Positions 1 through 9,423 of a DNA stretch of 15,499 nt are shown here, in pieces; the stretch's first letter is position 1, and the number at the start of each line of letters is the position of its first letter. Under the pieces are notes generated by a model. It did no database searches. It had not been told where the DNA came from and saw only the letters and a list, made by a program, of their open reading frames with translations. A program made the translations under genes and the position numbers. Source of the stretch: Halanaerobiales bacterium (GTDB lineage Bacteria; Bacillota_F; Halanaerobiia; DY22613); NCBI GenBank assembly GCA_023128035.1, contig JAGMES010000100.1, positions 1-15,499 on the forward strand, given 5' to 3'.

Positions 1-3000
1 ATCTTCGTATAAGGTACCCCAGCTACAACCCATTGATATTCGACAATGATTCCATCTCCATCAGAGGCATCCAAAGTAAAGGTGGCAGAGTGACCTTTAT
101 ATAACTGAATATTAGTAGAGAAAATATCTACATATGGTGGGAAATTATACCGAACCAATTGTGTAATTGGCTCTGTTGTATTCCCGGCCTGGTCAACTTG
201 ATACATCTCATATTTGTAAGATCCATACATATACACATCAAAATTAAATGTTCCAGTGCAATCTGTCGTAATTGTAATAGGAGTATATTCTGGATTCGTA
301 GCATGGCTACCATCTGCATTTAAAACGATTAATCGATAATTAAGAGTACCTGCTTCATCCGTCTTCCAATTTACATCCAGACTTCCAGTATTGGTTACCA
401 GCTCAGTCTCAGTAGTGTCGAAGGTTAAATCTGGCAGCAGTGTATCCACAATGATTGGTTGACTATAACCAATCGGCGACCAGTGCCCTACCCAATCCAG
501 TGTCTGAACTGCAACATAGTAAGTTCCACCTTCACTTAGACTTAAATTTGTTATGTCTAAATCATTAATATTTAATTCCGATGTAAAATTAGGCAGTTTT
601 TGAGTAGGTGTCGTCAAATCAGCTGACAAGTTATTAGAAGTTACAACATCATAGCGATAACCGACAATACCACTATCTAAATCACTGGAAGAAAAACTAA
701 TGTCATTAATCTTTAATTTACTAGTGGTATAAGAACTCGTTGCTGTTACTTCTGGAGTTGTTGGCTTTTCTAAATCAGCTATCAAAACTTTACTCATAAC
801 TGGATTTGACCAAAGTCCAACTCCATTTTTCGCTTTGACTGAGAGATAATAAGTATCTCCATGAGTAAGATTACTTACTTCCACAGTCTGATTGATTGAC
901 ATAATATTGTCCTGTTCATCCAAATCCGATACATCTAAATCAATCCACCCTTCTGTTATATCCTTTCCACCTCTAGTTGTACCAATAGCGTATGAATATC
1001 CTGCGATTCCAGAGTGGGAATCTGCGGCAGACCATTTTAGTTTGAAATTAGTTGTAACATATGCATCTGTCTCAAGAATTGGATCATTTGGTGGTGTTGT
1101 ATCAATCTTTATACCATCAGATACCAGTTTTATAGTTTGTTGCAGTAATTTATTAACTGCTCGAACTGCAAGATAGTAAGTTGTACCATCCGTAAAGGTA
1201 TTTCCAGTACCTAAAACATCTTCAGCATTAATTTGTACCCGCTTTTCCTGAGTGACTTTCCATTGGTCACTAGTAATCTCCTGATCCTGATCGGTAATTA
1301 AACAGTATTCATAATACTCAATCGGAATTGTTGTATCATTTACACTCCAGATAAAGAAGAGTTTATCGTTATAAATACTATATGCACCACCATCAATGAT
1401 GGATTGAACCTTTGGTTCTGACCCATTCACAACCATAACCCCATCACTTATACTTTCAGCAGAAATATCACCTGCGTTGTTTTGAGCAATTACCTTGAAA
1501 AAATATACTTTACCTAATTGAAGGCTTAAATTATTTCCACCTAATACTGTGCTATCAGTAATCAATTGATTATTAATTATTGAAGTTGGACTATCAAAGG
1601 TTCCAAGAGAATAATAGTAACCCTGAATGCCAGATTGTGGATCTGTACCGTAAGCATCAGCGGTTAAAGTTGATAGACCATCAACATAAGCCACAAAATT
1701 TCCATGATCATCAATACCTGGCGGGTTTGGCCTAGTGGTATCAACCAAAATTCCGTCCGTATAACCAATGCTAGAAAGTCCTGCACGATTTATTACCTTT
1801 ATCGCTACAAAATATACTGAACCATTATCCAAACTCTGCGTATAAGTATAACTCTTTTGATTTGCCGTGAGAGGAATCCAAATTGTATTTTCATTAACAG
1901 TTCGGGACTTTAATAAAGCAATTTGGTAAGATTCTATACCAGATTCTGGATCATCCTGACTCCAGATCCAGGAAGCATTTAATTTTGTTCCAATATTGGT
2001 ATACATCCCATCATCAATCACCAATGGAATTGCTGGTGGCGTATTATCAATAATAATCGGTTCACTAACCGCAACTATTGATAATCCTGAACTATTTTCT
2101 GCCATTACAGTTACGTATAATACTTCACCATCCAAAACAGAAATATTTTTAAAAACATGTTGTCCCACTTTACCGACCAGCTTTAAAGATAGTTTATCAT
2201 CTCCATTGGCTGTCGTTCCAACTTTAGCCCAATAACGTATTGATGAGATATCCTCTGTGGCACTCCAGGATACCTTTAACTGTTGGGCACTGGCATATGT
2301 CGGAGATTCAACAACTAAATTCGTTGGTGCTGTCGAATCAATGATTACATTGGCCCAACCAGCTGATGTACTTGTACCATCCAAATATTCTGCTTTAACA
2401 GCAATGTAATATTTTACTCCATCTACCAAATTTAAACCAGTATGGGTCAAATCATAATGTAATTCAGATGTAGAGATTAACTGCCATTCGACAAGAACAT
2501 TGCTGCTTTCGTCTATAATCTGATAATTATAACCCACCACATCTTGTTCAGGATTAACCATATCAATCACAAAATGAATCTGGTTCTTTTCATGAACATA
2601 AATTCCATCTGTACTGACTGTTGGTACAGGAGGTAATGTAGTATCAATTTGAATTTGATTAGTAGTAGCAGTTGCTTCATTTCCGGCTGCATCTACAGCT
2701 TTGATGGTTACATAATAAGTTTTATCTTCAAATGTATAACCTGGTCTGCTTATAACTAAGGTATACTCTTCAACAGCATTAGTAATTAAAACCCAACCTG
2801 ACGAATCTGCCTCTACAAATCCTTGGCTTACATCACCAGTTCCTACAGTAGTTCCGATCTTATAATAGTAATTAGAAATCGGAGATAAATCTTGTACTAC
2901 CCAGGTCACTTCTAAGGAGGTATTGGTTCGTTGTATATAGTTACCATAACCTTCTGGAAGTTCACTACCTCCGACAATAGACGAAAATACTGGAGATTGA

Positions 3001-6000
3001 GTATCCACTATAAATCCTGAAGAATAACCACGAGTAGCTAACCCTACCCCGTTCTCTGCTTGAATCACAAAATAATAGGTATTTCCTTCAACCAAAGAGA
3101 TTTCTGGTATTTTATTTTTTAACTCAGTAAACGAGTTATACCAATCAAATGGTTCTCCCGCAGGAATATCTGTAATACCATATTTAGCTACTGCTTGGGT
3201 CTCCAGATCAGTAAACATTGGAGAAAAATCAACAGATGTATAACTTTTTAGATATTCTTGTGTTCCATAGGAAGACAAACCAGATACACTTAAATCCGAA
3301 ATAGCTGGTCCACTGCCATCAACAGTAAATCCAGTTGGACTTACATACTCGGTTGTATTACCTAAGCTATCATAAACAATAAGTATCGGATAGTAAGTTT
3401 GACCATCTACAAACTGACCTGTAATCCGTTCTTCTCCCTGATAACTGGACAAACTTTGAATCTGTCTTTCTGGTAACTCATTGATTTGTACATTTGCGAG
3501 TGTTAAACCTTGTGGCAGATAGCCATAACGATAACGAGTAATAGCTGTCTGATCTTCAAGGAATTTAAAACTGATAAATACTTCAACATTACTTGTAATA
3601 TAAGTTTGGTTGTTATAGGTTTGGCCTTGAATGGTTAGGAAGTTAACCGTTGGCCCTGTATCATCCACACGATATACATACATGGTATCACTACTGGTAT
3701 CATCACTTAAATTAGTCTTTAGATTACCTGCACGGTCTACAGCCTCGACAATTAACTTATTTGAACCCGAATCTGCTTGAATCACCCCATCAGCAGGTAC
3801 ATCAACAAATGTTCCATCTTCATTCCATTTATAGCGTAAAGTAGCCAATCCACTTACAGAATCTGTTGTCTCTACGTTAATACTTTGTGATGTAACATAG
3901 TTTTCATTTGGTAAAGGCGTGATACGAATGATAGGTCCAGAAACATCCACTATAAAACTAACTGAATCAGATGAAATCGATTCTTCACCATCAGAAACCG
4001 TAACCACAATCTCATATATAGCTCCATCTGTCAAATCACTCAACTGATAAGTATTTGTTACAATATCTTGACTATTTAAAGTAATTGGCACCCCATTTTT
4101 CTTAACCGCAAATGTATAGGTCAAAATCTCATTATCATAGTCGATACTAGATGCTGCTATAGTTGTAGATGATTGAGGTAAAAATCCATTTGTTAATAAT
4201 CCTAAAATCGATATCGTTGGTTTAGTTGGTGGATTATTTGGAATTGTTACCGTATATTCACTTTCTGAATAAAGATGCTCTGAATCATAGTCATTATACG
4301 TAATGATTCGATATTTATAGGTTTGTTTGGCACTCACATTTCGGGTAAATGTCCAACCATTACTATAAGGAACACTTTCATATGGTGGCTCGTTAGTATC
4401 ACTTAAATTTTCCTGTTGAATAACATAATAACTACATATAACAGGAGAGATGATTAATTCAATCTGTTGTTGATAAGGTACCATTGTAGCATCGACAAAA
4501 CTAATTTCGTGATTGGTTACACTAGCGACAGGTGGTAATCCATACCATATTAATTCGCTTGAATAATTCCCTTCATTTCCAGCATGATCAATGGCTTTTA
4601 CTTTCACTTTAATCTCTTCATTTGGAGTCACATCTTTAAAGGTATAAGATATCCCTATCAAAACATCTTCTTCAGCTGTTTTATCTGGTCGAGTATAAGA
4701 GATTACATACTTATAAACTCCGCTATTTTCCGTTGCAGGTAAATCTGAAATAGAATCCCAAGTAAACTTAACCTGATTCCCATCATTAGTAAAATAATTA
4801 CTCAATGCATTTGGAAATGTAATGGTTGGTGGTTTGGTATAATCCAAAGTGACTGATTTCGTGCTACTATTATAATTATCAGCTTTATCATAGGATTTTA
4901 CTGTAATATCATATTTTCCTTCGGAACCTAAAGTATAATTAATCGTATCGTCATCTGCTAAATTAACCCTATTTATAATTAAAGGATCTGTAGCCAAACC
5001 GGATGTTATTTTAAAATATTTAACGTCATTTAATTTTAAAGTATCACTCGGATAAGGATAACCATCTGGATATTCTCCATTATATTGATCCAGGCGAATT
5101 TGGATGTTCGGATCAGAGGTAACACCAATACTATTCGCTTCTGCTGGATTAGTAGTTTGTGAGATGATGGTAAAAACAGGTTCAGCAGGAGCCAATGTAT
5201 CTATAAAGATTTTTCGCTTCACAGACTCAGTAAAATCAATCTCATCAGAGGCCTCCACCCACCATATATATTCACCGTTACTTAGAGGAACGTTAGCCTC
5301 AATCGACCATCGAGATATCAAATCTCCAAAAACGTGTTGGACATTACCTAGATATGTCACAGGTAAAGAAAATAATACATTTTGGACTTTAATTGAATAA
5401 TCCACTTGATCTCCATCCATATCCTTAGCTCCTGCTACAAAAGCTAAAAATCGTACTGATGTGGCATTTAATGAAACTCCACCTCCTGGGCTGAATAATG
5501 TTGGTGTTGAGGGTGGAGTATTTGGTGCTTCAATTGGGTCTGTACTTACCCATAATTCTGTCGTATCATGTTTTGTCGCAATAGAAAATTGATAATGTCT
5601 TCCAGCTGTAAAGTTGTAATTGCTATATGTATATGAAATAGTTCCAGGATTAGAGGATTTTATCATCCATCCTGTTTCTCCCTTATCATTGTCTGGGTCT
5701 TCTACAGCAAACCAACGAATATTATACCCATCTGTCAGACCATGATGTTCAAAATTCACAACAATCTCATCTGGGCCAGCAAACTCAGCTGTAAGATTCG
5801 ATGGTTTTGGTGGCGTTTTAAATGAACCTAAATCATACCATGTTGACTCATTTTGAAAATCATCTACCCCTTTAATTTGAATCTGATATGTACTGTACCA
5901 ATTAACATCCAAATCTATTGAAGTATTAGTTAGATCCCCCTCAATAGAAATCCAATTCCCATCATCTTTTTTATAACGAAGATTAGCAGATTTAAAACCA

Positions 6001-7865
6001 ATTCCTTCATCAATTAACTGATTCCAACTTAAAGTTGCGATCAGTTTTAAAGTACCATTTTGTATATTAGTTAAAGTCGCGGCATCCACTTCACCTGTAA
6101 TGTTCAAACGTTCGGTAAAATTCCAACCACCTTCAGGTGGAACAGGTGGATCTTGGTCAATATAAAATGTACCTTCTGGACCCCAAGACCCAACGTTATT
6201 ATCCGATACTTTCCATGAATAACGACCCGTTCCTAAGGATAATCCTGATATTGTAAAAGAATTATTGATAATGGTAATTGAATATGTATCAATTGTTCTT
6301 AAGGCATTACCTGAAATATCAATTTCCTGAATACCAACTGTTGCTGATAAATTTGAGACCGTATATGTTAAATCACTACTTTCAATTTTAAATGTACTTA
6401 TTTCTTTCAAAACGTCACCCTCAGTAGGTTCTTTAGGTTTTAAATCTGCATTGTATTCAATATATAATCTGGGCCATTTTGATGAATATTCATATTCCTT
6501 TGAGCGAAAATGTTTTAATGTTTGTTTCCCTTCATCAATTGTATAAAGAAAAACACCATAATTTGAACTAGGATTTAGAATCCAATCCTTAATCCAGTCT
6601 AACTTTAATTCAAACGGTTTAAATTCATTGATGGTTGAATTTACATATAATGTCCTATAATAATCCTCCTTGCCTGGTTGATTATCCCATGTTATTGAAC
6701 TCTCACTCCAGGAATTCGCCACTTCCCAAATTTGAACTTTTGCTAAATCTGTATCAGGTGCATCAAACATATATAATTGGGCTTGAGCTTTATTTATTAT
6801 TGCATAGTCTGGAATTTGTGAAACATCAAACTGTAATAAAGAATGTTGAGTTTTCCACCCATAATACTTATTCATACCAACTTCTAAACGTTCCCATTCA
6901 CCTCTTTTTATGGTATTAAAACTGTGATTGCTAATATAAGCATCTTGTCCGACAGAGATATCCTTTTCAATAGTAGGATCAATAATAATTGGGTAAGCCC
7001 TATCATCTGCTTGTAACCAATTTACGTCAGGAACAATAGTTAAAATCAAATTCTTTCCCCGTTTCTCAAGAGTCATTTCAACTTCATTAGAAATTTCCTC
7101 ATTTGCATCAATCATATAACCCAATGGTATAATTGCTTGTACTTGTTCATTTTCATCGTATAAAAGTATTTCACCGTTTTCAGTTTGCTCATAAGTCAAG
7201 TTATGTAATTGAATTCGAAAACTAAATTGAAGGGGATGGCCAGGTCCATTCAAAATCATCTGCTCTTTCAACCCAGTTGTACGAGAAATGTACTTTAAAT
7301 CTGTCTGATTCCAAACTTTTTTATAAATAACTTCATTATCACTAAATTGACCTTGAACTGCCTGCCCATTTATAGGTTGAAACGAGATCCAACCTTCTTC
7401 AATGGCAAAACGTTGAGGTTGTTTGGAAACTTTAGAAAAGAGTAGATTAAAAGAGTTTTTGAACACTCCATAACTAAATCCTTCTTTTTTAATTTTTTCC
7501 TTCTTTTCCTTGCCAATTTCAGCTTCTACTTCAACAGAATTTAAGTCAACTATACGTGTATCAATCTCTTCCCACCGCTCATCTTTTTTGAAATGAATTG
7601 GACTTTGATAAATTAATGCAGTCATTGTACCATCATTATTAAGAAAATGTTTACTAATAACATTTCTTTTTTCTTTAATCTCTTCTTTGATTTTCACTTT
7701 AGGATCTTCTGGTTCTTCTTGCATTACTTCCCATTCTTCTGGCGCAGTTTCATCCTCTTCTACAGATGACGGTTCATTTACATTATTCGTTTCTGTTGCA
7801 TGAACAACTAAAGGCCAGATTAAAGAAATCATAATAAATACAATTAGCCATAGGTTCTTTTTCAT
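1..7865 (-). CDS. Giant secreted multi-module surface protein (DNRLRE plus about 20 Fn3/Ig-like modules), 3' end outside window
   Basis: I read this frame triplet by triplet from the ATG at 7865 to the window edge and met no stop, giving at least 2621 codons with the C-terminus missing. A strong AGGAGG site lies 8 bases upstream. Residues 1-23 are a signal peptide (MKKNLWLIVF start, VVHA before the likely cut). Residues about 24-305 resemble the N-terminal region of WapA/Rhs-type wall proteins (QSPIHFKKDERWEEID, later YPIIIDPTI). Residues about 306-470 match a DNRLRE (CBM96-like) domain, with QFDVSQIP, VANSWSESSITW and the terminal WPRLYIEY. From about 479 to 2575 come about 20 divergent modules of 95-120 residues, many joined by IDTTPP-type linkers and carrying D-x-x-SGI-x-x-Y. 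A PKD-like module starts near 2577 (DASDGDGIIVEYQW). Known proteins of this layout often end in Rhs/YD repeats and a toxin, or in a wall anchor. Which applies here cannot be seen. The role is inferred: adhesin, wall-associated or polymorphic-toxin carrier. Confidence 0.85.
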   Translation of the reverse strand, partial: MKKNLWLIVFIMISLIWPLVVHATETNNVNEPSSVEEDETAPEEWEVMQEEPEDPKVKIKEEIKEKRNVISKHFLNNDGTMTALIYQSPIHFKKDERWEEIDTRIVDLNSVEVEAEIGKEKKEKIKKEGFSYGVFKNSFNLLFSKVSKQPQRFAIEEGWISFQPINGQAVQGQFSDNEVIYKKVWNQTDLKYISRTTGLKEQMILNGPGHPLQFSFRIQLHNLTYEQTENGEILLYDENEQVQAIIPLGYMIDANEEISNEVEMTLEKRGKNLILTIVPDVNWLQADDRAYPIIIDPTIEKDISVGQDAYISNHSFNTIKRGEWERLEVGMNKYYGWKTQHSLLQFDVSQIPDYAIINKAQAQLYMFDAPDTDLAKVQIWEVANSWSESSITWDNQPGKEDYYRTLYVNSTINEFKPFELKLDWIKDWILNPSSNYGVFLYTIDEGKQTLKHFRSKEYEYSSKWPRLYIEYNADLKPKEPTEGDVLKEISTFKIESSDLTYTVSNLSATVGIQEIDISGNALRTIDTYSITIINNSFTISGLSLGTGRYSWKVSDNNVGSWGPEGTFYIDQDPPVPPEGGWNFTERLNITGEVDAATLTNIQNGTLKLIATLSWNQLIDEGIGFKSANLRYKKDDGNWISIEGDLTNTSIDLDVNWYSTYQIQIKGVDDFQNESTWYDLGSFKTPPKPSNLTAEFAGPDEIVVNFEHHGLTDGYNIRWFAVEDPDNDKGETGWMIKSSNPGTISYTYSNYNFTAGRHYQFSIATKHDTTELWVSTDPIEAPNTPPSTPTLFSPGGGVSLNATSVRFLAFVAGAKDMDGDQVDYSIKVQNVLFSLPVTYLGNVQHVFGDLISRWSIEANVPLSNGEYIWWVEASDEIDFTESVKRKIFIDTLAPAEPVFTIISQTTNPAEANSIGVTSDPNIQIRLDQYNGEYPDGYPYPSDTLKLNDVKYFKITSGLATDPLIINRVNLADDDTINYTLGSEGKYDITVKSYDKADNYNSSTKSVTLDYTKPPTITFPNALSNYFTNDGNQVKFTWDSISDLPATENSGVYKYVISYTRPDKTAEEDVLIGISYTFKDVTPNEEIKVKVKAIDHAGNEGNYSSELIWYGLPPVASVTNHEISFVDATMVPYQQQIELIISPVICSYYVIQQENLSDTNEPPYESVPYSNGWTFTRNVSAKQTYKYRIITYNDYDSEHLYSESEYTVTIPNNPPTKPTISILGLLTNGFLPQSSTTIAASSIDYDNEILTYTFAVKKNGVPITLNSQDIVTNTYQLSDLTDGAIYEIVVTVSDGEESISSDSVSFIVDVSGPIIRITPLPNENYVTSQSINVETTDSVSGLATLRYKWNEDGTFVDVPADGVIQADSGSNKLIVEAVDRAGNLKTNLSDDTSSDTMYVYRVDDTGPTVNFLTIQGQTYNNQTYITSNVEVFISFKFLEDQTAITRYRYGYLPQGLTLANVQINELPERQIQSLSSYQGEERITGQFVDGQTYYPILIVYDSLGNTTEYVSPTGFTVDGSGPAISDLSVSGLSSYGTQEYLKSYTSVDFSPMFTDLETQAVAKYGITDIPAGEPFDWYNSFTELKNKIPEISLVEGNTYYFVIQAENGVGLATRGYSSGFIVDTQSPVFSSIVGGSELPEGYGNYIQRTNTSLEVTWVVQDLSPISNYYYKIGTTVGTGDVSQGFVEADSSGWVLITNAVEEYTLVISRPGYTFEDKTYYVTIKAVDAAGNEATATTNQIQIDTTLPPVPTVSTDGIYVHEKNQIHFVIDMVNPEQDVVGYNYQIIDESSNVLVEWQLISTSELHYDLTHTGLNLVDGVKYYIAVKAEYLDGTSTSAGWANVIIDSTAPTNLVVESPTYASAQQLKVSWSATEDISSIRYWAKVGTTANGDDKLSLKLVGKVGQHVFKNISVLDGEVLYVTVMAENSSGLSIVAVSEPIIIDNTPPAIPLVIDDGMYTNIGTKLNASWIWSQDDPESGIESYQIALLKSRTVNENTIWIPLTANQKSYTYTQSLDNGSVYFVAIKVINRAGLSSIGYTDGILVDTTRPNPPGIDDHGNFVAYVDGLSTLTADAYGTDPQSGIQGYYYSLGTFDSPTSIINNQLITDSTVLGGNNLSLQLGKVYFFKVIAQNNAGDISAESISDGVMVVNGSEPKVQSIIDGGAYSIYNDKLFFIWSVNDTTIPIEYYEYCLITDQDQEITSDQWKVTQEKRVQINAEDVLGTGNTFTDGTTYYLAVRAVNKLLQQTIKLVSDGIKIDTTPPNDPILETDAYVTTNFKLKWSAADSHSGIAGYSYAIGTTRGGKDITEGWIDLDVSDLDEQDNIMSINQTVEVSNLTHGDTYYLSVKAKNGVGLWSNPVMSKVLIADLEKPTTPEVTATSSYTTSKLKINDISFSSSDLDSGIVGYRYDVVTSNNLSADLTTPTQKLPNFTSELNINDLDITNLSLSEGGTYYVAVQTLDWVGHWSPIGYSQPIIVDTLLPDLTFDTTETELVTNTGSLDVNWKTDEAGTLNYRLIVLNADGSHATNPEYTPITITTDCTGTFNFDVYMYGSYKYEMYQVDQAGNTTEPITQLVRYNFPPYVDIFSTNIQLYKGHSATFTLDASDGDGIIVEYQWVVAGVPYTK

Positions 7866-7965
7866 TTAATAACCTCCTTTTGACTATCGCCAAACTTTGC
7901 TGTACAAATATAATTTTACACTTAAAATTGACTTACAAGATTCGTTATACATGTTTTATATTATT

Positions 7966-7995
7966 ATTATAATCTAATATATTGTTATTCGACAA
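7966..7995 (-). promoter_or_regulatory. Candidate sigma-A promoter for the giant surface-protein gene (proximal)
   Basis: On the minus strand TTGTCG (7995-7990) is followed after 18 bases by a perfect TATAAT (7971-7966). This would give a leader of about 95 bases before the ATG at 7865. The region is very AT-rich, so chance matches are likely. The -35 lies inside an inverted repeat. Confidence 0.35.
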
Positions 7996-8000
7996 TATAT
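7977..8000. repeat. 9-bp perfect inverted repeat upstream of the giant gene (possible operator)
   Basis: ATATATTGT at 7977-7985 and ACAATATAT at 7992-8000 are perfect inverted arms around a 6-base centre. The repeat covers the -35 of the proximal candidate promoter, so a dimeric regulator could bind here. It is equally a possible AT-rich chance palindrome. Confidence 0.3.
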
Positions 8001-8048
8001 GTTTTTCACCTTTGTCTTTAATCTATTATAAATTTCTAATTTTAAAAA

Positions 8049-8077
8049 ATTATAACACTATCTCAATTTTTCAATTA
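8049..8077 (-). promoter_or_regulatory. Candidate extended -10 promoter for the giant surface-protein gene (distal)
   Basis: The minus strand carries TGTTATAAT (8057-8049), a full TG-n extended -10, which needs little -35 help. Position -35 at a 17-base spacing is a weak TAATTG. The leader would be about 180 bases. It is an alternative to the proximal candidate. Confidence 0.3.
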
Positions 8078-8117
8078 ATAGGGATTTTTCATATCATCAA
8101 TAATTAAGCATATTAAG

Positions 8118-8149
8118 AAACCTCCCATGAACAATATCATGAAAGGTTT
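8118..8149 (-). terminator. Terminator-like stem-loop downstream of the sigma/anti-sigma operon
   Basis: Arms 8118-8130 and 8137-8149 flank a 6-base loop. Read as minus-strand RNA all 13 positions pair, two of them as U-G wobbles; read as plus-strand RNA these become C-A mismatches. The structure therefore belongs to transcripts coming from the anti-sigma gene (stop at 8237) and separates it from the giant gene. The U-tract after the stem is poor, so termination may be weak or the stem may mainly protect the 3' end. Confidence 0.5.
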
Positions 8150-8164
8150 TAAATTACTAACCAA

Positions 8165-8176
8165 TCTTAGCTAAGA
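8165..8176. repeat. 12-bp perfect palindrome TCTTAGCTAAGA
   Basis: It lies in the 3' untranslated region of the anti-sigma gene, about 60 bases past its stop, flanked by ACTAA on the left and TTAGT on the right. There is no loop, so it is more likely a DNA-level palindrome than a terminator. The function is unknown. Confidence 0.25.
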
Positions 8177-8236
8177 ATTAGTTATATAAAATTTTTACAT
8201 ATCTCATTTACTAGTTCAAAAATCTAAATCATCAAT

Positions 8237-9406
8237 TTATCTCCTCCCTTTACTAACCCGGTAAGCCCCATAGATGATTAGCAGTAACATCACATAAGGC
8301 AAAAGCCCACCTAAACCTACAATCATCCCGTAAAAAGTATTAACCATAACTCGCAAGGCCTGTCGAATTGCTTTTAGAATTCCCGCATCAGAAGATGTAA
8401 TTGGCTCGGGTTCATTTAAATCTAGATAAATAGTACTTAGACTAATTTTATTCACAAGGTAATTCATCCGTCCCTGTAAACTTTCAATAGTACTACGAAC
8501 ACGCTCTAATTCCCTTTCGATCTTTAATATATCCTCAACCTCATGAGCCTTATTTAACAATTCTCGATAACGCTGTTCTTGGAGTTTAAGATTTTCCAAT
8601 CTAGATTCAACATCAATATACTCCTCGGTTACATCTTCTTTATTTGTAGAATGAGAAGTAATCCTCCCCATTTTTTCAATCTGAAGTAAAGTTTGCTCAA
8701 ATTGAGGTGCTGAAATTCTTAATTGAAAACGACTATGTTGTTGATTGTCACTTGTTACCCAACTTCTTGAATCAGATATATAACCCTGAAAATTCTCTAT
8801 AATCTCTGCAATTGCTTTATTTGCAATATTTATATCTTTAACTTCAACGACCAAATTAGCAGTCTGAATTATTTTAGCCTCAATCTCGTTCATTGAAGAT
8901 GCATTTGCTGAATCAGCAGAATAACCTGATAACATTTTTGGGTTCGCTTCAGAGCGTGATGGCGACATTTCAGTTTGATAATTTCCAAAAAATCTAGAGC
9001 CTTCGTCAAAATAATCTTCGGTTCCTCCAAAACCTTCAAAAGGAATCCTTATCAAAATAACCAAAAGCAAAACTGCTGCAATAGCTCCCATTGCACCAAC
9101 AGGAACCTGAAGTTTTATTTTAAATAAATTCCTCACTCGGTTCGAAAAGCTATCCTTTGATTGGCGTCTAACCCTCTTTACACTATTTTCACCTTGAACC
9201 TTTTCCATAACACTAAATAAAAATTCATCAGATACTTCTACTTCTTCAACAGTCGATAATAAATCATAATTTTTTTGATACTCAGCAAGTTCTATGCTGC
9301 ATTCTTCGCATTCTTTTATATGCTTTTCAATTAGTTCTATTTCATCGATATCTAATCCACCATCCACATAAAGTGGCAAAAGTTCTTTTAACTCTTCGTG
9401 TTTCAT
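8237..9406 (-). CDS. Membrane-spanning zinc-finger anti-sigma factor with DUF4349 sensor domain
   Basis: The likely job is to hold the ECF sigma factor encoded just upstream and release it on an envelope signal. Residues 1-50 form a zf-HC2/ZAS anti-sigma domain with the zinc motif H29-x3-C33-x2-C36. A transmembrane helix spans about 101-119 (GAIAAVLLLVILI). Residues about 175-335 match DUF4349, with a long charged coiled coil (about 265-320) that includes SRLENLKLQEQRYRELL. A second hydrophobic stretch at about 358-382 ends in a basic tail (SKGRR). The two helices would leave DUF4349 outside the cell and both ends inside. The start ATG has a strong AGGAGGG site. Only 17 bases separate it from the sigma gene stop, so the two are co-transcribed. 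DUF4349 has no agreed function; the anti-sigma role rests on the ZAS motif and the gene order. Confidence 0.88.
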   Translation of the reverse strand: MKHEELKELLPLYVDGGLDIDEIELIEKHIKECEECSIELAEYQKNYDLLSTVEEVEVSDEFLFSVMEKVQGENSVKRVRRQSKDSFSNRVRNLFKIKLQVPVGAMGAIAAVLLLVILIRIPFEGFGGTEDYFDEGSRFFGNYQTEMSPSRSEANPKMLSGYSADSANASSMNEIEAKIIQTANLVVEVKDINIANKAIAEIIENFQGYISDSRSWVTSDNQQHSRFQLRISAPQFEQTLLQIEKMGRITSHSTNKEDVTEEYIDVESRLENLKLQEQRYRELLNKAHEVEDILKIERELERVRSTIESLQGRMNYLVNKISLSTIYLDLNEPEPITSSDAGILKAIRQALRVMVNTFYGMIVGLGGLLPYVMLLLIIYGAYRVSKGRR

Positions 9407-9423
9407 CTATCTTCCCTCCTTTT

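Noticed and set aside
128..319. Minus-strand frame of 63 residues near the left edge
   Set aside because: It is out of frame with the giant gene, which is open and in register with its modules through this stretch.
892..2235. Plus-strand frames of 79-98 residues inside the giant gene (also near 5104 and 6635)
   Set aside because: They lie opposite a continuous, domain-rich minus-strand frame, have no recognisable domains, and are explained as shadows.
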